A stretch of DNA of 17,463 nucleotides from Planctomycetaceae bacterium UBA4732 (lineage in GTDB: Bacteria; Planctomycetota; Planctomycetia; Gemmatales; Gemmataceae): the NCBI GenBank assembly GCA_002404095.1, contig DHJA01000069.1, forward strand, positions 1 through 17,463. Direction: 5' to 3'. The notes beneath the pieces are model-generated. The model saw only the letters and a program-made list of their open reading frames with translations, had not been told where the DNA came from and ran no database searches. Shown piece after piece: positions 1 through 5,770 of this stretch; within the stretch, counting starts at the first letter, position 1; each line of letters starts with the position of its first letter. The translations under genes and the position numbers were made by a program.

Positions 1-1758
1 TGATTTCAAGACGCCCTCTAAGAGCAGCACGGTCCCATCGGGCTCCTCCGGCTTGGGCGGAGGAGCCTTCGGCGGATCGACTTTTGCCGGAGGAGGCGCC
101 GTGCCGGGGCCGCCGGGCCTCGGAGTCGGCCAGTCAGAAGGTTTTGTGAATCCCAATCCACCAGGAGGCGCCGTGGGGCCGCCGGGCCTCGGAGTCGGGG
201 GGTGATGAACGGCCCCCCCAGGCGGTGGTGGAGGAGCCGGAGGCTGTGGATCGACCTTCGGAGGGTATCCTCCAGGCGGTGGGGGCAGATCGACCTTCGG
301 AGGGTCCACCTTGGGGGGATTCCCCGGAGGGTCCGTCATCGGCGGATCGGCCTGGACGGGGTCCGTCATCGGCGGCTCGGCCGGTTTACCGCTGTCGGGG
401 GAAGACGCCGGCTGCGGCGCCAGGGCCACGTCGGGAGACGGAGCGGCCTTCTTCTGGTTGAGGGTATAGATCAGATAGCCGACGCCGCCGAGGGCGCCCA
501 GCATGAGCAGAACCAGGACGAACCATCCGAGGACGCCGGCTGCCGACACGCCGCCCCGCCCTTCCTTGTCATGGCTGGGCCTGGCGCGCGGATTGGCCCG
601 TTGCGTGTTGGCGGGTTTGCGGATCGACGAAGGCGCCTTGTTCCCTCTCTGCGTCGGCTCGCCGAGCAAGGCCGGCGTCGAGATCGCCGCTTGGTTCGGC
701 GCCACGGTCGCGGCTTGAAAGATTTCGGCCGGCCCCGCCTTCATCGGCGTCAGGTTGCCCGCGCCTTCCGCGGCGGGCGCCGTCTTCAGGAAGTCGATCA
801 GTGCGGCGGCGAAGGCTTTCATCGACGGGTAACGACCCTCCGGCGTCTTGGCCAGCGCCTTCGCGCAGATCGCGTCCAACGCCGGGTCCAGCCCCGGCCG
901 CAGCGACGACGGCGCCGGCGCCTCGGTGTGCAAAATCTTGCCGTAAACCTCCGCCACCGTCGCGGCTTTGAACGGTAAACGTCCCGTCAGCATCTCGAAC
1001 AGGATCACCCCCAGGCTGTAGACGTCGCTGGCCGGACCTATCCGGTCCAGCTCGCCCTTCACCTGCTCCGGCGGCATGTAGGACGGCGTGCCCATCGTCG
1101 TGCCGGCCTGGGTCAGCTTCTGGTCCTCGCTCTTGATCTGCTTGGCCAGGCCGAAATCCATGACGACAGGGCCGACGCCGGCGCACATCATGACGTTGTT
1201 GGGCTTGAGGTCACGGTGAATCACCCCCTTGGCGTGGGCGGCTTCCAGCGCTTGCGCCAGCTTGGCCGTGATCTCCACGGCCTTGCGCGGCGGCTGTGGT
1301 TTGCCGGTGTAGTCCGACAGCAGCTTGCCCTTGAGATAGCGCATAGTCAAAAAGCAGACGCCGTTGATCGTCCCCACGTCGTAGACGGGACACAAGTTGG
1401 CGTGATCCAGCTGGGCCGCCGCCCGCGCTTCGCGCAGGAAGCGTTCGCGCATTTCCGGGTCGTCGCCGACGCCGAAGTGCGGCACCTTGAGCGCCTCTTC
1501 GCGTCTTAGCTCGGTATTCTCCACGAGGTAGACCGCCCCCATGCCGCCGCCGCCCAGCTGCTTCCGCACGCGATAACGGCCAAACTCCGTGGGCATCCCC
1601 ATCATGCCGCTGGTCTGAGCCACCGTACCGCCGACATAGGAAACGGTGCTGCCGCCCTGCGGGGGCTTGGCGCTCGGCTGGCCCTCGCCGGCTGCCGCGG
1701 CTTGCGACCACCACGGATCGCCGGGAGGCTTTGGATCGACTTTATCGTTGTTCGCCAT
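1..1758 (-). CDS. Membrane Ser/Thr protein kinase, 3' end beyond window
   Basis: A Hanks-type serine/threonine kinase, open from an ATG at 1756-1758 to the left edge (586 codons without a stop). The sequence shows a glycine loop (QLGGGGMGAVYLV, about residues 67-79), the ATP-binding Lys91 (EEALKV), the HRDLKPNN catalytic loop with Asp183, DFG at 201-203 and the APE-like MPPEQ. One transmembrane helix follows at about 405-430 and would anchor the kinase in the cytoplasm. After it comes an extracytoplasmic stretch extremely rich in proline (PPKVDPPK, PPPPPGG, TPRPGGP) that leaves the window after DGTVLLLEGVLK. A GGAGA ribosome site lies 8 nt before the ATG. It lies 57 nt downstream of a nearly identical kinase with residue-for-residue equal numbering, so the two are tandem paralogues, probably in one operon. 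The C-terminal sensor domain cannot be seen. Substrate unknown. Confidence 0.9.
   Translation of the reverse strand, partial: MANNDKVDPKPPGDPWWSQAAAAGEGQPSAKPPQGGSTVSYVGGTVAQTSGMMGMPTEFGRYRVRKQLGGGGMGAVYLVENTELRREEALKVPHFGVGDDPEMRERFLREARAAAQLDHANLCPVYDVGTINGVCFLTMRYLKGKLLSDYTGKPQPPRKAVEITAKLAQALEAAHAKGVIHRDLKPNNVMMCAGVGPVVMDFGLAKQIKSEDQKLTQAGTTMGTPSYMPPEQVKGELDRIGPASDVYSLGVILFEMLTGRLPFKAATVAEVYGKILHTEAPAPSSLRPGLDPALDAICAKALAKTPEGRYPSMKAFAAALIDFLKTAPAAEGAGNLTPMKAGPAEIFQAATVAPNQAAISTPALLGEPTQRGNKAPSSIRKPANTQRANPRARPSHDKEGRGGVSAAGVLGWFVLVLLMLGALGGVGYLIYTLNQKKAAPSPDVALAPQPASSPDSGKPAEPPMTDPVQADPPMTDPPGNPPKVDPPKVDLPPPPGGYPPKVDPQPPAPPPPPGGAVHHPPTPRPGGPTAPPGGLGFTKPSDWPTPRPGGPGTAPPPAKVDPPKAPPPKPEEPDGTVLLLEGVLKS
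91..199 (-). repeat. Direct repeat inside proline-rich linker
   Basis: Two near-identical stretches of about 37 bp (about 91-129 and 163-199) sit within the kinase coding region. On the minus strand each encodes a segment of the type PRPGGPxAPPGG/TAPP. The copies differ mainly by a small in-frame indel. This looks like local expansion of low-complexity proline-rich coding DNA rather than a separate element. Confidence 0.6.
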
Positions 1759-1815
1759 GCTGGATTCTCCATCTCGCGGAAAACAAGGATGCGGACCTTA
1801 TTCCTCGGACCCGAT

Positions 1816-2154
1816 CTACTTGCCAACGGAAACTCGGGCAAGGCGCAGACCCAGGTCGCCGAAGTGGTTGGCCGGCGCGATCCAGGTGCGGATGCCCGCG
1901 CGGAGTTGCTGGCTGGTGCCGAGCCAGCTGGGGCCCCGGCGCACCCGGCCGGGGCTCTTCTTGTCGTTCGACTCGTCCTCGCACCACTGCCACACGTTGC
2001 CTTGCATGTCGTATAGACCTAGCTTGTTCGGCGCATAAGACCCCACCTTGGTCGGGCGCTCTAAAAAAGGCCCCCTGGCCGCACTGCCTGCGGGAAAGTT
2101 GCCATTAAAGTTGGCCTGGTTCGACGACAGGTCATTGGTCGTCGCGGCTCTGGT
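1816..2154 (-). pseudogene. Severed C-terminal part of the kinase SUMF1-like domain
   Basis: Continues the frame of the upstream kinase past its TAG stop: TRAATTNDLSSNQANFN, then GNFPAGSAARGPFLERPTKVGSYAPNK, GLYDMQGNVWQWCED, RVRRGPSWLG and LGLRLARVSVGK, ending at TAG 1816-1818. These are the usual last blocks of a SUMF1/FGE-like fold, so kinase plus fragment form one ancestral gene of 733 codons (1816-4014). The fragment has an internal GTG (2044-2046) but no convincing ribosome site, so separate translation is unlikely. The block is drifting: RRGPSW replaces the usual RGGSW. It lies 57 nt before the start of the next kinase. Confidence 0.75.
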
Positions 2155-2212
2155 CTAATTGCATGGCTCACCCTGATTAAAGTTGGCCTGGTTCGACGAC
2201 AGGTCATTGGTC
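2104..2212. repeat. Partial tandem duplication creating the in-frame stop
   Basis: A 37-bp sequence encoding TNDLSSNQANFN (minus strand) occurs at 2104-2140 and identically at 2176-2212, an offset of exactly 72 bp (24 codons). The 35 bp between the copies carries the TAG at 2155-2157. Because the offset is a multiple of three, the frame on both sides is preserved and only the stop interrupts the domain. Confidence 0.85.
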
Positions 2213-4014
2213 CCCCGGTCAAAGTAAAAGTCGAACGAGCATTCCTCTTTGGTCGTGGCCGCGTTCCGGCAGGCGTATTCCCACTCCGCCTCCCTCGGCA
2301 AGCGGTACAGCCAACCCTTCCCGTCCTCCCGCGCGTTCAGCTTCCTCAGAAACCCTTGCGCATCGTGCCACGACACATTCTCCACAGGGAAACGCTTCAA
2401 GTCCGCACCGGAAACATTGGCGACCTTGTCCTTGCCGATCCCGAAATGCGAAAACGCGCTTGGGTTGTCCAGCATCAGCGCTTGCCATTGTTCCTGGGTC
2501 ACCGTGTAGACGCCCAGCTCAAAGTCTTTGTCGATGGTCACCTGCTTGCTTTGCTTTTTGTCGCTGGTCCAACCCATCCAGAAGGTCCCTTTTGGCACCC
2601 GCACGAATTGCACGGTGACACCGCCACCGAGGTCCAACGCCAACGGGTCGCCTGCGGCCGGATTATCGCGCGTGGCCGCTACCACCCCGTCGGCAGAAGG
2701 GACGGCTTTCTTCTGGCTCACGGCGTAGACCAGATAACCGACGCCGCCGAGGGCGCCGAGCATGAGCAAGATCAACGCCAGTAAACCCAGGACGCCGGCC
2801 ACGGATCGGCCTTCCTTCTTCTCAGCCGCGCTGACGGTGACTTGTGGGGTTGCCCGATGGGTGCTGGCGGGTTTGCGAATCGACGAAGGCGCCTTGTTCC
2901 CTCTCTGCGTCGGCTCGCCGAGTAGGGCCGGCGTCGAGATCGCCGCTTGATTCGGCGCCACCGTCAGGGCTTGGAAGATTTCGGCCGGCCCCGCCTTCAT
3001 CGGCGTCAGGTCGCCCGCGCGTTCCGCGACGGGCGCCGTCTTCAGGAAGTCGATCAACGCGGCGGCGAAGGCTTTCATCGATGGATAACGGCCTTCCGGC
3101 GTCTTGGCCAGCGCCTTGGCGCAGATCGCGTCCAACGCCGGGTCCAGTCCCGGCCGCAGCAACGACGGCGCGGGCGCCGCGGTGTGCAGGACCATGCCGT
3201 AAACCTCCGCCACCGTCGCGGCTTTGAACGGCAAACGTCCCGTCAGCATCTCGAACAGGATCACCCCCAGGCTGTAAACGTCGCTGGCCGGACCTATCCG
3301 GTCTAGCTCGCCCTTCACTTGCTCCGGCGGCATGTAGGACGGCGTCCCCATCGTCGTGCCCGCCTGGGTCAGCTTCTGGTCCTCGCTCTTCGTCTGCTTG
3401 GCCAGGCCGAAATCCATGACCACCGGCCCAACGCCGGCGCACATCATGACGTTATTGGGCTTGAGGTCGCGGTGAATCACCCCCTTGGAATGGGCGGATT
3501 CCAGCGCTTGCGCCAGCTTGGCCGTGATCTCCACGGCCTTGCGCAGCGGCTGCGGTTTGCCGGTGTAATCCGACAGCAGCTTGCCCTTGAGATAGCGCAT
3601 GGTCAAAAAACAGACGCCGTTGATCTCCCCCACGTCGTAGACCGGGCACAAGTTGGGGTGGTCCAGCTTGGCCGCCGCCCGCGCCTCGCGCACAAAGCGT
3701 TCGCGTACTTCCGGGTCGTCGCCGATGCCGAAGTGCGGCACCTTGAGCGCCTCTTCGCGTCTTAGCTCGGTGTTCTCCACGAGATAGACGGCCCCCATGC
3801 CGCCGCCGCCCAGCTGCTTGCGCACACGATAGCGGCCGAACTCCGTGGGCATACCCATCTGGCCGCTGGTCTGAGCCACCGTACCGCCGACAAAGGAAAC
3901 GGTGCTGCCGCCCTGCGGGGGCTTAGCGCTCGCCCCGCCTTCGGCTGCTAACCTGGTCTGCGACCACCACGGCTCGTCGGGACGCTTCGGGCCGACGTCA
4001 TCATTTGTCGCCAT
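2155..4014 (-). CDS. Ser/Thr protein kinase with truncated SUMF1-like domain
   Basis: A 619-aa kinase starting at ATG 4012-4014 with a GGGAGA ribosome site 8-9 nt upstream. Domain order: a leader of about 58 residues; a Hanks-type kinase with glycine loop 67-79, Lys91, HRD with Asp183, DFG 201-203, MPPEQ 228-232 and DVYSLGV; a linker; one transmembrane helix at about 404-432; then from about 464 a SUMF1/FGE-like domain (VPKGTFWMGW, TVTQEQW, FPVENVSWHDAQGFLRKLN, YRLPREAEWEYACR). Kinase-SUMF1 fusions are common in planctomycetes and are thought to place a ligand-sensing module outside the membrane. The domain stops at a TAG (2155-2157) after NFNQGEPCN. The missing part (GLYDMQGNVWQWCED to GLRLARV) lies directly downstream in the same frame at 1816-2154. 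The kinase domain looks intact; the sensor is probably disabled unless the stop is read through or is a sequence error. Confidence 0.9.
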   Translation of the reverse strand: MATNDDVGPKRPDEPWWSQTRLAAEGGASAKPPQGGSTVSFVGGTVAQTSGQMGMPTEFGRYRVRKQLGGGGMGAVYLVENTELRREEALKVPHFGIGDDPEVRERFVREARAAAKLDHPNLCPVYDVGEINGVCFLTMRYLKGKLLSDYTGKPQPLRKAVEITAKLAQALESAHSKGVIHRDLKPNNVMMCAGVGPVVMDFGLAKQTKSEDQKLTQAGTTMGTPSYMPPEQVKGELDRIGPASDVYSLGVILFEMLTGRLPFKAATVAEVYGMVLHTAAPAPSLLRPGLDPALDAICAKALAKTPEGRYPSMKAFAAALIDFLKTAPVAERAGDLTPMKAGPAEIFQALTVAPNQAAISTPALLGEPTQRGNKAPSSIRKPASTHRATPQVTVSAAEKKEGRSVAGVLGLLALILLMLGALGGVGYLVYAVSQKKAVPSADGVVAATRDNPAAGDPLALDLGGGVTVQFVRVPKGTFWMGWTSDKKQSKQVTIDKDFELGVYTVTQEQWQALMLDNPSAFSHFGIGKDKVANVSGADLKRFPVENVSWHDAQGFLRKLNAREDGKGWLYRLPREAEWEYACRNAATTKEECSFDFYFDRGTNDLSSNQANFNQGEPCN

Positions 4015-4073
4015 ACCAGGATTCTCCCTACGCCGGAGCGAGAGGGCGCAAGAGCGCCGCGCGGCGTGGGCTT

Positions 4074-4102
4074 ATTGTCGGCGACGGAAGGACGATTTGC
4101 AA
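4074..4102 (-). promoter_or_regulatory. Possible sigma70-type promoter for the kinase genes
   Basis: On the minus strand TTGCAA (4102-4097), a 17-nt spacer and GACAAT (4079-4074) stand about 60 nt before the kinase ATG. Each hexamer matches the sigma70 consensus at 4 of 6 positions. Weak, based on spacing and position only. Confidence 0.3.
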
Positions 4103-4123
4103 GTTTTCTTTCCCGAAAGCGAA

Positions 4124-4219
4124 TCACGAAAGCACGAAAGACGAAAACACGAAAAAAGACTCGACATCGCCATCCTTCGCCTTTGATTTTTCGTGTTTTC
4201 GTCTTTCGTGCTTTCGTGA
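4124..4219. repeat. Perfect 33-bp inverted repeat built from ACGAAA units
   Basis: Arms 4124-4156 and 4187-4219 are exact reverse complements around a 30-nt spacer. Each arm consists of four spaced ACGAAA units (cacgaaag, cacgaaag, acgaaaac, acgaaaaa). No T-run terminator layout fits the divergent gene orientation. It may be a miniature mobile or REP-like repeat; a strong RNA hairpin would form if transcribed. Confidence 0.9.
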
Positions 4220-4287
4220 TGAAGAATTGGATTTACGAAACGACACCAGGAGCGCCGGAAGACGGGAGCAACACAAATTGACTGGTC

Positions 4288-4311
4288 TGCTATACTCGGT
4301 GCTGCTACAAT
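4288..4311 (+). promoter_or_regulatory. Possible extended -10 promoter elements for the HEPN-like gene
   Basis: Two overlapping candidates, TGCTATACT (4288-4296) and TGCTACAAT (4303-4311), fit the extended -10 form TGnTATAAT and lie 33-48 nt before the start codon. No good -35 is correctly spaced: TTGACT at 4278-4283 is only 7 nt from the first hexamer and 22 nt from the second. Confidence 0.35.
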
Positions 4312-4343
4312 TCGGGCGCGACGGATCGGATCGCGAGGTAGGC

Positions 4344-4826
4344 ATGGACTTCAAGCCGGAGCATTATTTTCAAGCAGCACTTCAGCGCATGGAGCAGGCT
4401 CGCCACCTCTACGATAGGGGTAATAGTTTCGCCTTGTCCATCTACCTCGGCGGCCTGGCAGTCGAGTGCATGTTGCGGGCGTTCAAGCTGCGCCGCGACC
4501 CGTCGTTTGACGAGCGGCATAACTTGCTGCGGTTGTTTTCGGCGAGCGGTATGCTGCGGGTGGATTACGGGAAACTGCGAGATAAGGGATTCACGGACAC
4601 TCAAATTGACAAACACTTACACAACTTGCGCGTGGCCTTGAACGCCATTGCGGTCCTCTGGGCGAACAATTACAGATACGCCTCGGAGGAGCGGCTGCTG
4701 TCGCACTTGAAGCGAACCACCGACTACCGGAAAACCAAAGGCGATTACCTGAAAGCGCGGGCGAGAGAGTTCCTCAACTCGGCGCAGACTTTCATAACCG
4801 GGGGAGTAACCCATTGGTCCTTTTAA
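4344..4826 (+). CDS. HEPN-like domain protein
   Basis: 160 aa from ATG 4344, chosen because GAGG (4334-4337) stands 6-7 nt before it; the open frame extends further upstream without a ribosome site. The protein looks all-helical, with features of HEPN proteins: a helix containing FALSIYLGGLAVECMLRAF (about 29-47), the RHNLLRLF segment (58-65), and a late helix with LWANNYRYAS (105-114). HEPN domains occur in RNA-cleaving toxins and in non-catalytic partners. The catalytic Rx4-6H motif is not obvious here: the nearest pairs are Arg51...His59 with a longer gap and Arg58-His59, so nuclease activity is doubtful. The stop overlaps the next gene's TTG start by 13 nt, so the two are probably co-translated. 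Confidence 0.7.
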   Translation: MDFKPEHYFQAALQRMEQARHLYDRGNSFALSIYLGGLAVECMLRAFKLRRDPSFDERHNLLRLFSASGMLRVDYGKLRDKGFTDTQIDKHLHNLRVALNAIAVLWANNYRYASEERLLSHLKRTTDYRKTKGDYLKARAREFLNSAQTFITGGVTHWSF

Positions 4827-5065
4827 GAAAAATCAAGCGCATTTTGACCGAGCAGTTTCCACCGCCGGACAAAGTAAGCATTGAAGATCACGACGGCGTC
4901 ATCGGCTATATCCTGTCCGAGCGATTCCAGCGGATGGACATGATGGACCGTCAGAATTGGATCGGCAAAATACTCGCCGCCCGTTTGGAACCAAAAGACC
5001 TTCGCCGCGTCCAGGCGATTGTTGGGGTTGCGCCCGAAGAGGAGATCGGACTGTTGGATGTATAG
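4814..5065 (+). CDS. Small conserved-looking partner of the HEPN-like gene
   Basis: 83 aa starting at TTG 4814, supported by GGGGGAG (about 4800-4806) 7-8 nt upstream. It overlaps the end of the HEPN-like gene by 13 nt, a translational-coupling layout. The protein is charged and without a membrane segment: a basic start (LLRKIKRILTEQF), a probable beta turn (DHDGVIGYILSERFQRMD), then a helix (RQNWIGKILAARLEPKDLRRVQ) and an acidic end (APEEEIGLLDV). The layout and composition recall small partners of HEPN proteins, but it lacks the nucleotidyltransferase motif of classical HEPN/MNT pairs. I do not recognise the family; function unknown. Confidence 0.65.
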   Translation: MVLLRKIKRILTEQFPPPDKVSIEDHDGVIGYILSERFQRMDMMDRQNWIGKILAARLEPKDLRRVQAIVGVAPEEEIGLLDV

Positions 5066-5096
5066 GCGAGTCTGGGTTTTTGCCGGATTTTCCTTG

Positions 5097-5124
5097 TTGA
5101 AACGAAACCGACGTGCTTTACTAT
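5097..5124 (+). promoter_or_regulatory. Probable sigma70-type promoter
   Basis: TTGAAA (5097-5102), a 16-nt spacer and TACTAT (5119-5124) lie 45 nt before the start codon of the small secreted protein, in the intergenic gap after the HEPN-like pair. Each hexamer is close to consensus, making this one of the better promoter candidates in the window. Confidence 0.45.
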
Positions 5125-5169
5125 GCGTGTGTTGTGAGAACAAGAAGTTCGGCGAAACGGAGGCGTCCA

Positions 5170-5658
5170 ATGCGTCGGATATCGATGTTCCTTCCGGTTT
5201 TGTGCTGTCTGACGCTCGTCGCTCAGCAGTCTGCGGCTCGAGATGATGCGGCGAAGGACAAGGGCAAGGAGTGGACAGAGGGCTCAGTTTGGAAAGGAAT
5301 AAGTAAGAGTACACACCCCGACGGATCAGAAAACTCGAGGGACGCGACTGCGGTCGTCACTAAACGCGACGGTAAGTCCTTCGAGGCTCGGTTTGAAATG
5401 AACGACGGCAAGGTTTTCCTGGAGTGGGAGGGCGAGGTGGATGTTGCTGGCAAGATGAAATTCGCGATCACGAAGATCGCCAAGGTTCCGGACGAGTTTA
5501 AAAATGCGGAATGGTTCCAGAACCTGGTCGGCGTTAAAGGGTCCGGCACGATTGATGGGAAGTCGGTCACCCTGAACTATGTTCGGCCCCAGTCAAACAA
5601 TCCGAAAGGCGTCCCGAATCATTTTACCATCAAACTCAAGCTCAAAGCCGATGACTGA
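5170..5658 (+). CDS. Small secreted protein, probably beta-rich, function unknown
   Basis: 162 aa from ATG 5170, preferred over an upstream in-frame start because GGAG (5159-5162) lies 7-8 nt before it and because the protein then begins with a clean signal peptide: basic MRRIS, hydrophobic MFLPVLCCLTLVAQQ, likely cut near SAA/RDD (about residue 23). The mature part alternates polar and hydrophobic residues (VWKGIS, SFEARFEMNDGKVFLEWEGEV, KMKFAITKI, GSGTIDGKSVTLNY), which suggests a beta-barrel or beta-sandwich fold seen in many small exported planctomycete proteins. It has its own promoter candidate and ends before a bidirectional hairpin, so it is probably a single-gene unit. No catalytic motif was seen. 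Confidence 0.75.
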   Translation: MRRISMFLPVLCCLTLVAQQSAARDDAAKDKGKEWTEGSVWKGISKSTHPDGSENSRDATAVVTKRDGKSFEARFEMNDGKVFLEWEGEVDVAGKMKFAITKIAKVPDEFKNAEWFQNLVGVKGSGTIDGKSVTLNYVRPQSNNPKGVPNHFTIKLKLKADD

Positions 5659-5719
5659 CCGAAGGGGGGGTCGCGCCTCCCATAGAGCTACCGAAATCTT
5701 TGAATGACCATCCGCTTAT

Positions 5720-5754
5720 TTCCTCGTTCCCACTCATAGTGTGGGAATGAGGAA
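5720..5754. terminator. Bidirectional hairpin between convergent genes
   Basis: Arms 5720-5733 and 5741-5754 pair over 14 bp with one G-T mismatch (core TTCCCAC/GTGGGAA) around a 7-nt loop. It sits between the stop of the secreted protein and the stop of the minus-strand GH116 gene, so it can end transcription from both sides. The arm sequence also resembles a palindrome widely dispersed in bacterial genomes, so it may be a REP-like repeat. Confidence 0.6.
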
Positions 5755-5770
5755 GCCCGTCTTCATCCCC

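Larger units (their letters stand above)
4015..4343. other. Divergent intergenic region between kinase and HEPN-like gene
   Basis: This 329-nt gene-free stretch separates divergent genes. It holds a possible minus-strand promoter (4074-4102), a small GC palindrome (4055-4066, CGCCGCGCGGCG), a large perfect inverted repeat (4124-4219) and extended -10-like hexamers for the plus-strand gene (TGCTATACT at 4288-4296 and TGCTACAAT at 4303-4311). An open frame extends through it from a TTG at 4005, but this lacks a ribosome site and the sequence character of a gene. Confidence 0.7.

Noticed and set aside
202..978. Arg-rich 258-codon plus-strand frame opposite the first kinase
   Set aside because: Composition is typical of an antisense frame of GC-rich coding DNA; the minus-strand kinase explains the region.
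4124..4219. CRISPR-like repeat array
   Set aside because: The ACGAAA units are only a few bases apart and arranged as an inverted repeat; there are no spacers and no cas genes.
4278..4296. TTGACT and TATACT as a classical promoter
   Set aside because: The spacing is only 7 nt; only the extended -10 forms remain possible.
4005..4343. N-terminal extension of the HEPN-like gene from a TTG at 4005
   Set aside because: It reads through the inverted repeat and promoter region; the ATG at 4344 has a ribosome site and gives a normal domain start.
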